Positions 45,202 to 54,552 of a stretch of 64,000 nt of DNA are shown piece by piece. The notes below the pieces were generated by a model that saw nothing but the letters and a program-made list of their open reading frames with translations, was not told where the DNA came from and searched no databases. A program made the translations under genes and the position numbers. The DNA comes from Coleofasciculus sp. FACHB-1120 (lineage in GTDB: Bacteria; Cyanobacteriota; Cyanobacteriia; Cyanobacteriales; FACHB-T130): NCBI RefSeq assembly GCF_014698845.1, contig NZ_JACJTV010000017.1, positions 51,227 to 115,226 on the forward strand, read 5' to 3'. Within the stretch, counting starts at the first letter, position 1. Every line of letters begins with the position of its first letter.

Positions 45202-47463
45202 TTACCCGGCTTTTCTAGCTGCAAAGGCACGTAATACTCGGAAGATATTAGAAAAATCATCTGTCCACAGAGGCGCTGATTTTGTTTCCGGGATGGGTTG
45301 CCAGCGCGAATCACTGACGAGATTGCCCAAATCTTTTTGATTCCGAGCAAATAGCACCCAATGAGAAGGAGATTTCCCCATTTCCCGCTCAGATTCAGAA
45401 ATATCTGCTTCTCTCTGCCTCAGCGTAGACAATCCTAAATCCTGAGCTAAAGCACCCAAAACCGGCTCAAGATTCAGGAATCGATTAGAAATGTTAATGA
45501 CAATTAACCCTTCTTTAGCTAACTTACTCAAGTAAAGCTGAATGGCTTCCTTCGTTATTAGGTGGATGGGGACTGAATCCGAACTAAAAGCATCCATGAA
45601 AATCAAGTCATAGCGACTATCTGGAACTTCAGTAAATCGCAACCGAGCATCCCCTAAAACTACGGATAATGGGGCTTTTGAATCTTGTAAAAAGGTGAAA
45701 TAACGAGTATCACGAGCCAACCTTTCAATAGTCGGATCGATTTCATAAAAAGTCCATTGTTGCTCCAGTTCTGAGTACGCAGCCAGCGTCCCAATTCCCA
45801 ACCCTAACACGGCAACATTCGTTGGAGATTTTGTTTGATTCAAAGAGCTAAATAATTGCCCAATTGGACCAGTAGGATGAAAATAAGTTAAAGGTTCACT
45901 GCGCCGTTTTGGGTCGAGACTTTGTTTCCCATGCAGGATTGTTCCATGCAGAAGACTATGATAACTGCCACGCCTATCATCTAAAACCCGATAAACGCCA
46001 AAAAAGCTGCGCTCGGTATCGAGAATACCACCGATAGTTCCTATCGAGAACTGACTAATTAAAACAATCAAAAATAAGCCTAAACCAAACCGAATTGGAT
46101 GTAGCTCAAAGGCGTAAAAAATGCTGGCTAGAATGCTAAAACAGATAAAGTCTCCTATCAGGTTATTCGTATAATTCTTGCCATTAAAACCAACCAGTAA
46201 AGTGCCGATTAAAAGACCTAAGCTGATGGGAAAAGTTAAACGTCGCTGTAGGTTAGATAGGGGATTATCTGCCTCCTTGGACGTTTGCATGAGGAGGAGA
46301 CAAATTACCATCATTAGAGGATACTCCAGGACAGATTGAAATAAAAGCGGAGCTGCGATCGCATTAAATAATCCGCCGAGGACACCGCCGACAGAAATCA
46401 ACAAATAAAAATTAGTTAGATACTGTGTACTGGGACGACATCGAGCCAATTCTCCATGAAAAACACAAGCCGCTACAAAAAAACCCGCCAAATGTAAGGG
46501 GAATAATATCCATATTGGCTGCATCACCTGAATCAAAAATAAAATTATTAGTACAGCCAACCATAAAGGTAAAATCGCAACTAAAGCTTTATGCGGCAAA
46601 GGTGGTTTACGGGCAAAAGTTAAAATAAATGTTAATAGATAAATCGCTAAGGGAATTGCCCACAAAAGTGGAATTGCTGCAATGTCTGTCGTTAGATAAG
46701 TGGTAACTCCTAGAAGTAAACTAGAGGGTAAAAATGATAGTAATACCCATTTTGCTTGCTGTCGAATCGTGGGAGTTTCTTCTGTAAGCGCGGATTTATT
46801 GCCTACATTGGTGTCCCCAGCAGCATTTTGAATAAACCCAGCTTTACCCGCTTGTAGACTGTTGAAATTTTCAGGCGATCGCCATACGCATACTGCACAT
46901 CCTAAAGTTAGCAAAACCAATAATCCGTAACCGATTGTCCATAACCAACTTTGGTGTGTCAGCGAAAAATTTGGTTCAATTAAGATGGGGTAGCTGAGAA
47001 CTCCTAACATACTGCCTAGGTTACTCGCAGTATAGAGGAAATAAGGATCGGAACTCGCTGGGTGTCCTGTGTCAGCAAACCACTTTTGCACTAAAGGCGC
47101 ACTGGTAGCAACCATGAAAAAGGGAAATCCGACACAGAAAAGCAGCAAAACTAACAGCCACGGGATAGGATTGGCATCATGAGGAGGAATCCAATTCTGC
47201 GCGGGAGTAATGGGTAAGAATGCTATTGGCAATAGCAGAAAAATACTGTGAATAACGGCTTGGCGGCGAACCCTAAACCAACTCGTTGTGATGTGAGAAT
47301 AGCCATAACCTAGTAATAAAATCGCCTGGAAAAAGAATAAGCAAGTGTTCCATACTGATGGAGATCCGCCTAATAAAGGCAGAATCATCTTAGCAACCAT
47401 CAATTGTACCCAGAAAAGGAGGAAAGCACTAACAAAAAGGGTAAACGAGAAAAGAATAATCAA
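45202..47463 (-). CDS. Membrane protein fused to a spermidine synthase-like methyltransferase fold
   Basis: 753 residues. The first 480 contain about 13 hydrophobic segments, like an MFS-type fold. The last 270 form a spermidine synthase-like Rossmann domain: the glycine-rich VAVLGLGIGTLAAYS, the acidic FYEIDPTIERLARDTRYFTF, GDARLRFTEVPDSRYDLIFMDAFSSDSVP, and a C-terminal helical part. Such fused membrane-SpeE-like proteins are widespread, but their substrate is not established. The usual polyamine-binding Asp set cannot be confirmed by eye. Confidence 0.85.
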   Translation of the reverse strand: MIILFSFTLFVSAFLLFWVQLMVAKMILPLLGGSPSVWNTCLFFFQAILLLGYGYSHITTSWFRVRRQAVIHSIFLLLPIAFLPITPAQNWIPPHDANPIPWLLVLLLFCVGFPFFMVATSAPLVQKWFADTGHPASSDPYFLYTASNLGSMLGVLSYPILIEPNFSLTHQSWLWTIGYGLLVLLTLGCAVCVWRSPENFNSLQAGKAGFIQNAAGDTNVGNKSALTEETPTIRQQAKWVLLSFLPSSLLLGVTTYLTTDIAAIPLLWAIPLAIYLLTFILTFARKPPLPHKALVAILPLWLAVLIILFLIQVMQPIWILFPLHLAGFFVAACVFHGELARCRPSTQYLTNFYLLISVGGVLGGLFNAIAAPLLFQSVLEYPLMMVICLLLMQTSKEADNPLSNLQRRLTFPISLGLLIGTLLVGFNGKNYTNNLIGDFICFSILASIFYAFELHPIRFGLGLFLIVLISQFSIGTIGGILDTERSFFGVYRVLDDRRGSYHSLLHGTILHGKQSLDPKRRSEPLTYFHPTGPIGQLFSSLNQTKSPTNVAVLGLGIGTLAAYSELEQQWTFYEIDPTIERLARDTRYFTFLQDSKAPLSVVLGDARLRFTEVPDSRYDLIFMDAFSSDSVPIHLITKEAIQLYLSKLAKEGLIVINISNRFLNLEPVLGALAQDLGLSTLRQREADISESEREMGKSPSHWVLFARNQKDLGNLVSDSRWQPIPETKSAPLWTDDFSNIFRVLRAFAARKAG

Positions 47464-47775
47464 AAGCGATGCTCCTTTGGTAGATAGCTGAGACTTAATT
47501 AATTATATTTCCAATCTTCTGCAATTAAATTCAGTTTTTGTCGCTAATCAATAAAAATGCCTGGTTTTCTTTTTAGTAATTCCTTCAATTTTAACCGAGC
47601 TTTTTTAATAGGTACTGATGTCGGATTTAGCTTCCATTTTGCATGATTTACCACTTTCCTCAAAGGTTAAATCAGCCAGTTCTTTGTGATTTTGTACCAG
47701 CTCGTAACTGATGCAGACATCCTCTTGGCACGTCGGTTCAACTAGCGATCGCGCTCTATCCCTTCATCCCTCACT
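47464..47775. other. Intergenic region, no gene seen
   Basis: 312 bases, AT-rich, with one HIP1-like GCGATCGC (about 47745). It should contain the promoter of the membrane/SpeE fusion gene. No other element is supported. Confidence 0.4.
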
Positions 47776-48501
47776 TCATGCATCTCTTAAGCCTTCTAGG
47801 AAGCCACGTTGAGCGTGCGATCTCATATTCTCCTCGCTCAACTCCATCAAGCATACCAATTCATGCCCTTTGTAATATTCCGGATTCCGTTCTAAAAAGT
47901 AGCGTACATCCGGTTTATGCTGAAATCCTTCTTTAATCTCTGCCCAGCTTCCTCGCAAATGCCCCAGCGACGCGGGAAAGCGAATTAACCCACTCGCAGG
48001 ATCGTAGTCATCTCCAAATTTTGTCTGAGCCAGGTAATCCATCAACGCCTGATAATTTGCTGGCGTTGGATATCGCCAAGTCGGATAAAAACGTTGGGCA
48101 AATACCGACAAGTAACGATACGTCCGGTATCCCTTAACAATTAAAAACCAATATAAAGGTTGCTCCATTGCTTCACCTTTAATTTTCCCAGCCAGACGAC
48201 ACCACGCCAATGGCAGAGTTTGTTCTCCCCAATATTGATGATGGATAATCGTATCGCCGGAGAAAATAGCGCGTTGCGGCTTTCCCCCAAATTCAAATGA
48301 AAGAATTGCTAGGGTGGAGAAACCCTGAAGTTTTTCCTCTCCATTCCACAGCAGGATTACATAATTTTTGTTACTCAAATCCTGTTGAAAAATTTCCCAA
48401 CTGCTGCCATCGTAATACTGGGTATATAAGTCATACATCAACCGGATTAGGTACTCTTGAATTTTTGTTTTAGGGACGACTTCAGCTTTTAAACGGTTCA
48501 T
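47776..48501 (-). CDS. Conserved protein of unknown function, possibly acyltransferase-like fold
   Basis: About 241 residues from the Met at 48501 (MNRLKAEVVP); a start eight codons earlier is possible. It is soluble and rich in aromatic residues (DLYTQYYDGSSWEIFQQDL, WRYPTPANYQALMDYLAQT, RYFLERNPEYYKGHELVCL). The layout of VILLWNGEEKLQGFSTL and GDTIIHHQYWG has a faint GNAT look, but I see no acetyl-CoA loop and would not assign it. No operon partner. Confidence 0.75.
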   Translation of the reverse strand: MNRLKAEVVPKTKIQEYLIRLMYDLYTQYYDGSSWEIFQQDLSNKNYVILLWNGEEKLQGFSTLAILSFEFGGKPQRAIFSGDTIIHHQYWGEQTLPLAWCRLAGKIKGEAMEQPLYWFLIVKGYRTYRYLSVFAQRFYPTWRYPTPANYQALMDYLAQTKFGDDYDPASGLIRFPASLGHLRGSWAEIKEGFQHKPDVRYFLERNPEYYKGHELVCLMELSEENMRSHAQRGFLEGLRDA

Positions 48502-48720
48502 AGAGAGAGAAATGGGCCAATACAAACTGCTACATAGTCAGTCCATCATAACAGTCCAATTTCTGAGTAGGGTCTAAAAAGGCTTGCTACCATGTAACGG
48601 CTTTCTAAAGCTGTCAGAACAGGATTTAGCTAAATTGAGTCAAGTAAATTTCAATCAAAAACATCCAATTCTAGATTTTAAAGTTAGCGATCGCTGTCTG
48701 CTCAAGCCGGGTTTCAATTT

Positions 48721-49356
48721 TTACTGCGATCGCTCATCGTCGGGGGTAGAGATTGAAGGAGGCAACAAATACCAAAAGACAGCTAAATTCACCAGAAAAA
48801 CCGCTAGCTTTAGTGGCGATATTCTGTGGAATAGCTCAAAAATTTCTGGTGGGATGCTAATCCCTACCAGTACCAAAACTAATATTTTTGCCCAACCCTT
48901 TTGATACCACAGACCGATTCCCTCAATTGCCGTTAAAATCGCATAGAGTCCAACAGCTATGCTGGTAAACTGCAAAGTTTTAGGGTTTAAATTCAAAATT
49001 TTATCCAAAGTCCATTTAATAATGTCTAATTTACCTTCTAAAGCACAAGATTCTGAAAAATCAACCAAAAGCTGATGTTCTTTGACTGTTAATCCTAAAG
49101 CGATCGCAATCACCATAAGCAGTAAAGCACTGAAGATTTTGTAAATAACGATTGCCACTAAACCCAGTGGGCGCTTAGTAATATTTTTCACATGAATTAC
49201 CCGTGATTTTGGTGAATGAGTCAGTCGCTTCAGGGACGCCCGAACAATTAGGCACTCGCTTACGTTGGATCGTATGCGGGCGTGTGGGGGAAAGCTGCTC
49301 CTTTGAGAGGTATTCCTAAAAGTAGATATCCCCTCTCCAGCCCTAAGAATTTTCAT
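48721..49356 (-). CDS. DUF2127 membrane protein
   Basis: The conserved part starts at KRPLGLVAIVIYKIFSALLLMVIAIALG and continues with LNLNPKTLQFTSIAVGLYAILTAIEGIGLWYQKGWAKILVLV, typical of DUF2127 with four membrane helices. The first 55 residues of the open frame are unlike the family. The true start may be a GTG at 49189-49191 (VKNITKRPLGL), giving about 156 residues. The function is unknown. It is divergent from the HtrA gene. Confidence 0.75.
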   Translation of the reverse strand: MKILRAGEGISTFRNTSQRSSFPPHARIRSNVSECLIVRASLKRLTHSPKSRVIHVKNITKRPLGLVAIVIYKIFSALLLMVIAIALGLTVKEHQLLVDFSESCALEGKLDIIKWTLDKILNLNPKTLQFTSIAVGLYAILTAIEGIGLWYQKGWAKILVLVLVGISIPPEIFELFHRISPLKLAVFLVNLAVFWYLLPPSISTPDDERSQ

Positions 49357-49557
49357 TAGAGTGCAACATCAACGTCATAAGCACGTCACATGAGATGTCT
49401 AGATTAAGAGATGTAGAGATGTTAAACAAAGCATCTATACGGGCAAATTTACATAGCGTTTTCACGCGGACGCACCTGGTGAACCAGCGGATAACAGAAC
49501 TGCCTTCACCAGAGCCAAGCGTACAGAATTTTAACTTCCTTGTCGCAGGTGTCAACA

Positions 49558-50826
49558 ATGAAAAGCAAACAGCAAGATAGCGATTATAATTCCAGGCAAC
49601 CCAACCAGAAAGGATTTGACGCTTCGGCACCCAAACCCTGGCAAAAGGCAGCCACCTATCTATCGCTGGTGCTGCTGGGAGCTGGTGTCACCTTATCAGG
49701 CAGCTATCTGGGGTCAAATACCCTGATGTCCTCCAAGGAGTCTACTTCTAAAGTGTCTCTAACCCCAGGAGTTGCGGTTGCTCAGGCACAACTACCGCCT
49801 AGCACAGACACTAACTTTGTTACAGAAGTTGTGGAAAGAGTGGGACCAGCTGTGGTGCGGATTAATTCTTCCCGCACGGTGACACAACAAGTCCCTGACG
49901 CCTTTAATGACCCGTTCTTCCGCCGCTTCTTTGGCGCTGAGTTGCCGACTGGTCCGCAAGAGCGAGTCGAACGAGGTACGGGATCGGGCTTTATTATTAA
50001 TAAGGATGGTCAAATTCTCACCAATGCTCATGTGGTCGCTGGTGCCGACACTGTAAACGTCATTCTCAAAGATGGGCGCACCTTTACAGGTAAGGTGATG
50101 GGTACAGACCCGGTAACAGATGTCGCCATCGTTAAGATTCAGGCGGATAATCTCCCGACGGTTCAGATAGGCGATTCAGATGGGCTGAGACCTGGAGAAT
50201 GGGCGATCGCAATCGGCAACCCCTTGGGTCTAGATAATACCGTCACAACAGGGATTATTAGTGCCACCGGACGCTCTAGCTCTCAAGTCGGCGTTCCCGA
50301 TAAGCGGGTAAACTTTATCCAAACAGATGCTGCGATTAATCCGGGTAACTCAGGTGGGCCACTACTGAACGCCAAAGGTGAAGTGGTTGGGATGAATACA
50401 GCGATTATCCGGGGTGCCCAAGGATTAGGCTTTGCGATTCCCATCAATACTGCTCAACGTATTGGCAATCAGCTAGCGACGACTGGCAATGTGCAACATC
50501 CTTATCTGGGCATCCAGATGGTGAAACTCACGCCTGAAGTCAAACAGCAAATCAATGAAGATTCCAACAGTCGCGTGAATATCGATGCGGATCGCGGCAT
50601 CCTTGTCGTCAGAGTCATGCGAAACTCCCCCGCTGCTAATGCAGGGTTACGCACGGGAGATGTTATCCAAAAAATCAACGGTCAATCGGTCACAGACACA
50701 GACACAATACAACAGCAAGTAGAAAAGAGCCAGGTGGGCAGTAGTTTACAGATGGAGGTGCTTCGGAATGGACAAACGATTAACCTACCTGTAACCACTG
50801 CGGCTCTCCCGGTTCAGAGCGAGTAG
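49558..50826 (+). CDS. HtrA/Deg-family serine protease with PDZ domain
   Basis: About 422 residues from the ATG at 49558; a TTG 18 bases upstream could add six residues. A membrane/signal segment is at about 30-50. The trypsin-like domain has the catalytic triad His in ILTNAHVVAG, Asp in GTDPVTDVAIVKI and Ser in NPGNSGGPLL. One PDZ domain follows (about 310-410, RGILVVRVMRNSPAANAGLRTGDVIQKINGQ). It degrades or refolds damaged proteins in the periplasm or thylakoid lumen. Cyanobacteria have HtrA, HhoA and HhoB paralogues, and I cannot say which this is. Confidence 0.95.
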   Translation: MKSKQQDSDYNSRQPNQKGFDASAPKPWQKAATYLSLVLLGAGVTLSGSYLGSNTLMSSKESTSKVSLTPGVAVAQAQLPPSTDTNFVTEVVERVGPAVVRINSSRTVTQQVPDAFNDPFFRRFFGAELPTGPQERVERGTGSGFIINKDGQILTNAHVVAGADTVNVILKDGRTFTGKVMGTDPVTDVAIVKIQADNLPTVQIGDSDGLRPGEWAIAIGNPLGLDNTVTTGIISATGRSSSQVGVPDKRVNFIQTDAAINPGNSGGPLLNAKGEVVGMNTAIIRGAQGLGFAIPINTAQRIGNQLATTGNVQHPYLGIQMVKLTPEVKQQINEDSNSRVNIDADRGILVVRVMRNSPAANAGLRTGDVIQKINGQSVTDTDTIQQQVEKSQVGSSLQMEVLRNGQTINLPVTTAALPVQSE

Positions 50827-50870
50827 TCTGTTAATAGCTTTCTTAATCAGTCAGTAAGACAAGGTTTCTG

Positions 50871-50897
50871 AGGATGGGTATTTTACCCATCCTTTTT
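50871..50897 (+). terminator. Intrinsic terminator after the HtrA gene
   Basis: GGATGGGTA and TACCCATCC form a perfect 9-bp stem around a 2-base loop (TT), followed by five T. Confidence 0.93.
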
Positions 50898-51131
50898 GTA
50901 TCTTGTATGTATTATCAGATTCCGTAAGAGCATGGTACAAACACCCCCCTAGGTCGGGAATGGGAGATTAATAAATCCACTATCTTTAAAGTCTCCTCAA
51001 CTCAGAAAATTATCCAACCCTAAGCGCTACCTGCTAGCACGGTGACTGAGGAGTCGATGAAGCAGAAAATGAACGCTCAAAAAGCGGTAGATGAGGCAAA
51101 CTAGAGAGGCTGGGTGCTTTCAGGATGAGAG
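50898..51131. other. Rest of the HtrA/membrane-protein gap, no gene seen
   Basis: 234 bases after the terminator, part of a 305-base gap. It probably holds the promoter of the following small genes. No open frame or strong motif is supported. Confidence 0.4.
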
Positions 51132-51467
51132 ATGGTGACAATTGTTGTGGTTTTCAATGTGCTGCTCTCGCTGATGCTGTTGTATGTTGCCTGGAAAATC
51201 CGAAAACTGCGATCGCGTCTGGCAAAAATTACAAAGATTGTACTCGCAGCCGAACGGAATACTTATAACGTGCTACGGGGTGCCCCCAAGATTCTTTCTA
51301 AAGGTCAGCTTGGGGCTAATTTGCTCACAGAGCGATATCAGCAACTCGATCCTCAACTACAACGGGTGCAAAAAATTTTGGCACTATTCGGTTTAGGACA
51401 AAAACTCTGGCTGCGGAATAAGCCAAAGTCAATAGGAATAACGCAGCGCTTCTGGCGCAGAAGTTGA
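51132..51467 (+). CDS. Small cyanobacterial membrane-anchored protein, unknown
   Basis: 111 residues. An N-terminal helix (VTIVVVFNVLLSLMLLYVAW) is followed by a basic, helical tail (KIRKLRSRLAKITKIVLAAERNTYNVL). It looks like a single-pass membrane protein with a cytosolic coiled tail. It precedes a YtxH protein, a DUF948 protein and a rhomboid protease on the same strand. No named family recognised. Confidence 0.75.
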   Translation: MVTIVVVFNVLLSLMLLYVAWKIRKLRSRLAKITKIVLAAERNTYNVLRGAPKILSKGQLGANLLTERYQQLDPQLQRVQKILALFGLGQKLWLRNKPKSIGITQRFWRRS

Positions 51468-51597
51468 AACTACCCAAACCCCTGCTGTTAAGATAAGGGC
51501 GATTTTCTTTTTCCAAAGGTACTCGTATTGCTGCCTGTACCGACGACGGATTAAGGAAAACTGCCTAAAATTGGAATTAAGACATAGAGATTAGAAA

Positions 51598-51966
51598 ATG
51601 TCAAACAACCGTGCTGGATCATTTATTGGTGGTCTGCTGCTGGGCAGCGCTCTTGGAACCATTACCGGATTATTGGTTGCCCCTCGTACAGGTCGAGACA
51701 CGCGGCGGCTGTTAAAAAAATCTGCCGATGCTCTACCAGAATTAGCTGAAGACCTATCGACCAGCGTGCAACTGCAAGCTGACCGCCTCTCAGAATCAGC
51801 ACTGCGAAACTGGGATGAAACGCTTTTGAGATTAAAACAGGCGATCGCTGCTGGAGTTGAAGCATCTGCACGCGAACAAGAAGCACTCAAACAAATCACG
51901 GATGAAGAAGCCCAGGCTGATGCACGCCCCCTTGTAACCACAGACGATAGGCGATCGCAAGAGTGA
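51598..51966 (+). CDS. YtxH-domain protein
   Basis: 122 residues. The Gly-rich membrane segment GSFIGGLLLGSALGTITGLLVAPRTGRDTRR is the YtxH signature, followed by an amphipathic helix region. YtxH proteins are small membrane proteins linked to stress in Firmicutes; the molecular role is unknown. It overlaps the next gene by four bases, so the two are translationally coupled. Confidence 0.88.
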   Translation: MSNNRAGSFIGGLLLGSALGTITGLLVAPRTGRDTRRLLKKSADALPELAEDLSTSVQLQADRLSESALRNWDETLLRLKQAIAAGVEASAREQEALKQITDEEAQADARPLVTTDDRRSQE

Positions 51967-52481
51967 CTGAACCCTTATTTTGGTTAGGATTTTCGGTTTT
52001 ACTGGTGGCGGTTAGCTTAGCTGCCGTCTTAGTATCGCTGCTGCCAGCGGTACAGGAATTAGCGCGGGCGGCTCGCAGCGTGGAAAAGTTAGCAGATACG
52101 CTGAACCGAGAAATGCCCCCCACACTAGAATCAATTCGCCTGACGGGTTTGGAAATTAGTGACTTGACCGATGATGTCAATGAAGGCGTCAAGAGCGCCA
52201 GTCAAGTCGTTAAACAAGTCGATCAAAGCATTAGCGGTGCTAAGAAGCAGGCTCAAAACGTGCAAGTTGGCACCCGCAGCGTCTTTGCAGGTGTCAAGGC
52301 AGCTTGGAAAACCTTCAAGCGTCCCACCGGAGGGCGCAGGTCAATCGATCGTTTGCCACCAGGGCAAAGAAATGGTTTTGAGCCTCGTGGATACGGTGAT
52401 TCTTATCAAGACACTGAAAATACCTCTACTTCTCATAAAAATTATGAGGAGTGGGAGCCGTCAGACTCAGAAGATTATTAA
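51963..52481 (+). CDS. DUF948-like membrane protein
   Basis: 172 residues from a GTG start. One N-terminal helix (LFWLGFSVLLVAVSLAAVLVSLLPAV) precedes a long helix-rich region (ELARAARSVEKLADTLNREMPPTLESIRLTGLEISDLTDDVNEGVKSASQVVKQVDQ), typical of DUF948. The C terminus is Arg/Gly/Ser-rich and disordered. It is coupled to the YtxH gene and followed at once by the rhomboid protease. Confidence 0.85.
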   Translation: MTEPLFWLGFSVLLVAVSLAAVLVSLLPAVQELARAARSVEKLADTLNREMPPTLESIRLTGLEISDLTDDVNEGVKSASQVVKQVDQSISGAKKQAQNVQVGTRSVFAGVKAAWKTFKRPTGGRRSIDRLPPGQRNGFEPRGYGDSYQDTENTSTSHKNYEEWEPSDSEDY

Positions 52482-52507
52482 TACAGATGCCGTTGAGAAT
52501 ACCAGCT

Positions 52508-53155
52508 ATGAGAAAGAATCAGGGAAACTCAGAACCGACCGATTCTGCAACTGACTTGCTACTAGAGGATCGTTCATCAAACCGCAGACGAAACACTCAA
52601 TACAACGGTGTTTTTGCCCTGATTTTGATCAACCTAGTTATCTTTATTGCTGACCATATTCTCAGCCTTAATCTTCAAGGTTTATATCTTAATCATGCCA
52701 ACCCAGCCTTGTATCAGTTCTTCACGGCGATGTTTTGTCACGCCAGCTGGGCGCACTTGTCGGGAAATCTATTTTTTCTTTATATCTTTGGTCGCCTAGT
52801 TGAGGAAGAGGAAGGAACCTTCGGGGTTATCGCTTCCTACATCATCTGCGGACTGGGCGCTAGTCTGATGAGTTGGCTTTTCCAGCATGGGCCAATCTAT
52901 TCTTTGGGGGCTTCAGGAGCCGTCTTTGGCTTATTCGCCGTCAGCGTGTTGATTAAGTTGAGCTGGAATTGGCGCAAAGTCTTAGAAGTGCTGATTCTGG
53001 GTCAGTTTGTGATTGAGCGAGTGTTCTTTGAATTTCAACAAACTGGGATTCAAGACGGGGTAGACCATTTTGCTCACATAGGAGGCGCTGTTGTAGGAGT
53101 AGCGCTGATTATGGGTTTGATGCGGCTTGACCCCACCCGGTTTCGGAAAACTTAG
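52508..53155 (+). CDS. Rhomboid-family intramembrane serine protease
   Basis: About 215 residues from the ATG at 52508; upstream starts at 52487 or 52451 would overlap the previous gene. Six membrane segments are seen. The catalytic Ser is in SLGASGAVFGLFA and the His in DHFAHIGGAVVG. The tryptophan-histidine pattern TAMFCHASWAHLSGNLFFLYIFG is a rhomboid hallmark. It cuts membrane helices of unknown substrates. It belongs to the short run of membrane genes starting at 51132. Confidence 0.93.
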   Translation: MRKNQGNSEPTDSATDLLLEDRSSNRRRNTQYNGVFALILINLVIFIADHILSLNLQGLYLNHANPALYQFFTAMFCHASWAHLSGNLFFLYIFGRLVEEEEGTFGVIASYIICGLGASLMSWLFQHGPIYSLGASGAVFGLFAVSVLIKLSWNWRKVLEVLILGQFVIERVFFEFQQTGIQDGVDHFAHIGGAVVGVALIMGLMRLDPTRFRKT

Positions 53156-53193
53156 TTAGTGCTGTAGACATCGCACAGAGCAGCACAAGAGTC

Positions 53194-53245
53194 AGGGGTG
53201 ATTCTATGCCATACCAAAGCTGGCATTGGAGTCACCCCTCTTTTA
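53194..53245 (+). terminator. Probable terminator after the rhomboid gene
   Basis: AGGGGTGA pairs with TCACCCCT, with an inner ATGCCA/TGGCAT stem, then CTTTTA. The two-part stem is clear, but the T-run is short. Confidence 0.6.
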
Positions 53246-53430
53246 CATCTTCCCTCTCCCCATTCTCCTCTCCCCCAGTCCTGAGTCCTCAGCCCTCTCC
53301 CCTCAGTCGTCAATCCTCAGTCCTCCTGAATGGATGCCCCTAGAGACTCCTTGTATTAAAATATGGTAAACAAGTGTAAAGAAATATTAGTTTACCTAAC
53401 CCATTCGCTTTTAAAGAAACCGAACTGCCA

Positions 53431-54234
53431 ATGAAGCATCTTTCTAAACAACGAATTGTGGCATCCCTCGTCGCATTTTTCCTGGCTTTGTCCATTTGGG
53501 CGATCGCTCCCGGTGCTCACGCCTATAACAATCCCGACTTACTGCCGGAGACTCCTACCCCAATCATTGACTTAGCCAAAGCCTTGACAAATATTCAGGA
53601 AGAGGCATTGGTCAAAAACATAGAGAGTTTTGAAGCAGAAACGGGTTGGAAGCTGCGGGTATTAACTCAATACGACCGCACCCCCGGTCTTGCCTTGAAA
53701 GATTATTGGAGCTTGGATAATAAAAGCGTGTTAGTGGTTGCCGACCAACGCGGCGGCAATATTCTCAACTTTAATGTAGGCGATGACGCTTATAAACTCA
53801 TGCCCCGTACCTTTTGGATTGAGTTGCAAACGCGCTTCGGAAATCTGTACTTCGTGCGCGAAAATGGCGAAGACCAAGCCATCATTCAATCATTAGAAAC
53901 CATTCAAACCTGTCTGCGTCAGAGCGGTTGCCGGGTTGTACCCGGACTGCCCAAAGAACAGTGGATTCTCACCCTAATTACCTCCATTGTGGGCGGAATT
54001 ATCTGTGGCTTTGCCGCTGTACCCCGCAAAGAAGGACAAATTTTTGCATGGCAGTGGGCTTTAATATTCTCTCCCTTGTGGGGAATTTTATTTATTGCTT
54101 TTGGTCTCGGTCCCGTTGTCACTCGTACCTCGGAGTGGTTGCCCGTGTTTCGCAACTTCGCCGGTTTTTTGATCGGTGCTTTAGTTGCTTACCTGTCACC
54201 GATGATCATCCAGTCTTCTGCTCCGGAAACTTGA
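53431..54234 (+). CDS. psb32: TPM-domain protein, Psb32-like photosystem II repair factor
   Basis: 267 residues. It has a signal peptide (ASLVAFFLALSIWAIAPGAHAYNN), a TPM domain (about 40-180: TPTPIIDLAKALTNIQEEALVKNIESFEAETGWKLRVLTQY) and three C-terminal hydrophobic helices. This is the layout of cyanobacterial Psb32 (Sll1390) and plant TLP18.3, which help rebuild photosystem II after light damage. The lumen-exposed TPM domain is probably held by the membrane helices. The name is by resemblance. Confidence 0.85.
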   Translation: MKHLSKQRIVASLVAFFLALSIWAIAPGAHAYNNPDLLPETPTPIIDLAKALTNIQEEALVKNIESFEAETGWKLRVLTQYDRTPGLALKDYWSLDNKSVLVVADQRGGNILNFNVGDDAYKLMPRTFWIELQTRFGNLYFVRENGEDQAIIQSLETIQTCLRQSGCRVVPGLPKEQWILTLITSIVGGIICGFAAVPRKEGQIFAWQWALIFSPLWGILFIAFGLGPVVTRTSEWLPVFRNFAGFLIGALVAYLSPMIIQSSAPET

Positions 54235-54552
54235 AAAAATCCGTCAGTAGCTAGAGCATTTCCAGGCTTTGTCTGAGAATCAGGGCAAGAGGCAAGAGGT
54301 ATCCCCTCGCACCTCTAGCCTCAAACCTCTAGCCTGGAAAAAGCGGAGATTGCAATCCTATTTAATTTGTCAGGTATTTTTTACAAACTGCAAACATACC
54401 TGCATAAAAGAAGCAGAAAATTTTATTAAATCTTTTTCTCTTATTTCTCTTATTTTTTTCTTTAGTGGTTTAATAACACTCTTTTTATTTTCACAAATCA
54501 TTTCGGACTTCTAGCTGGTAAGCTGATAGCTAAAAGCTGAAAGCGAATCGCT
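54235..54552. other. Intergenic region between psb32 and cobH, no gene seen
   Basis: 318 bases with low-complexity CCTCTAGCCT-type text and AT-rich runs. No cobalamin riboswitch or other RNA element is apparent upstream of cobH. Confidence 0.4.
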
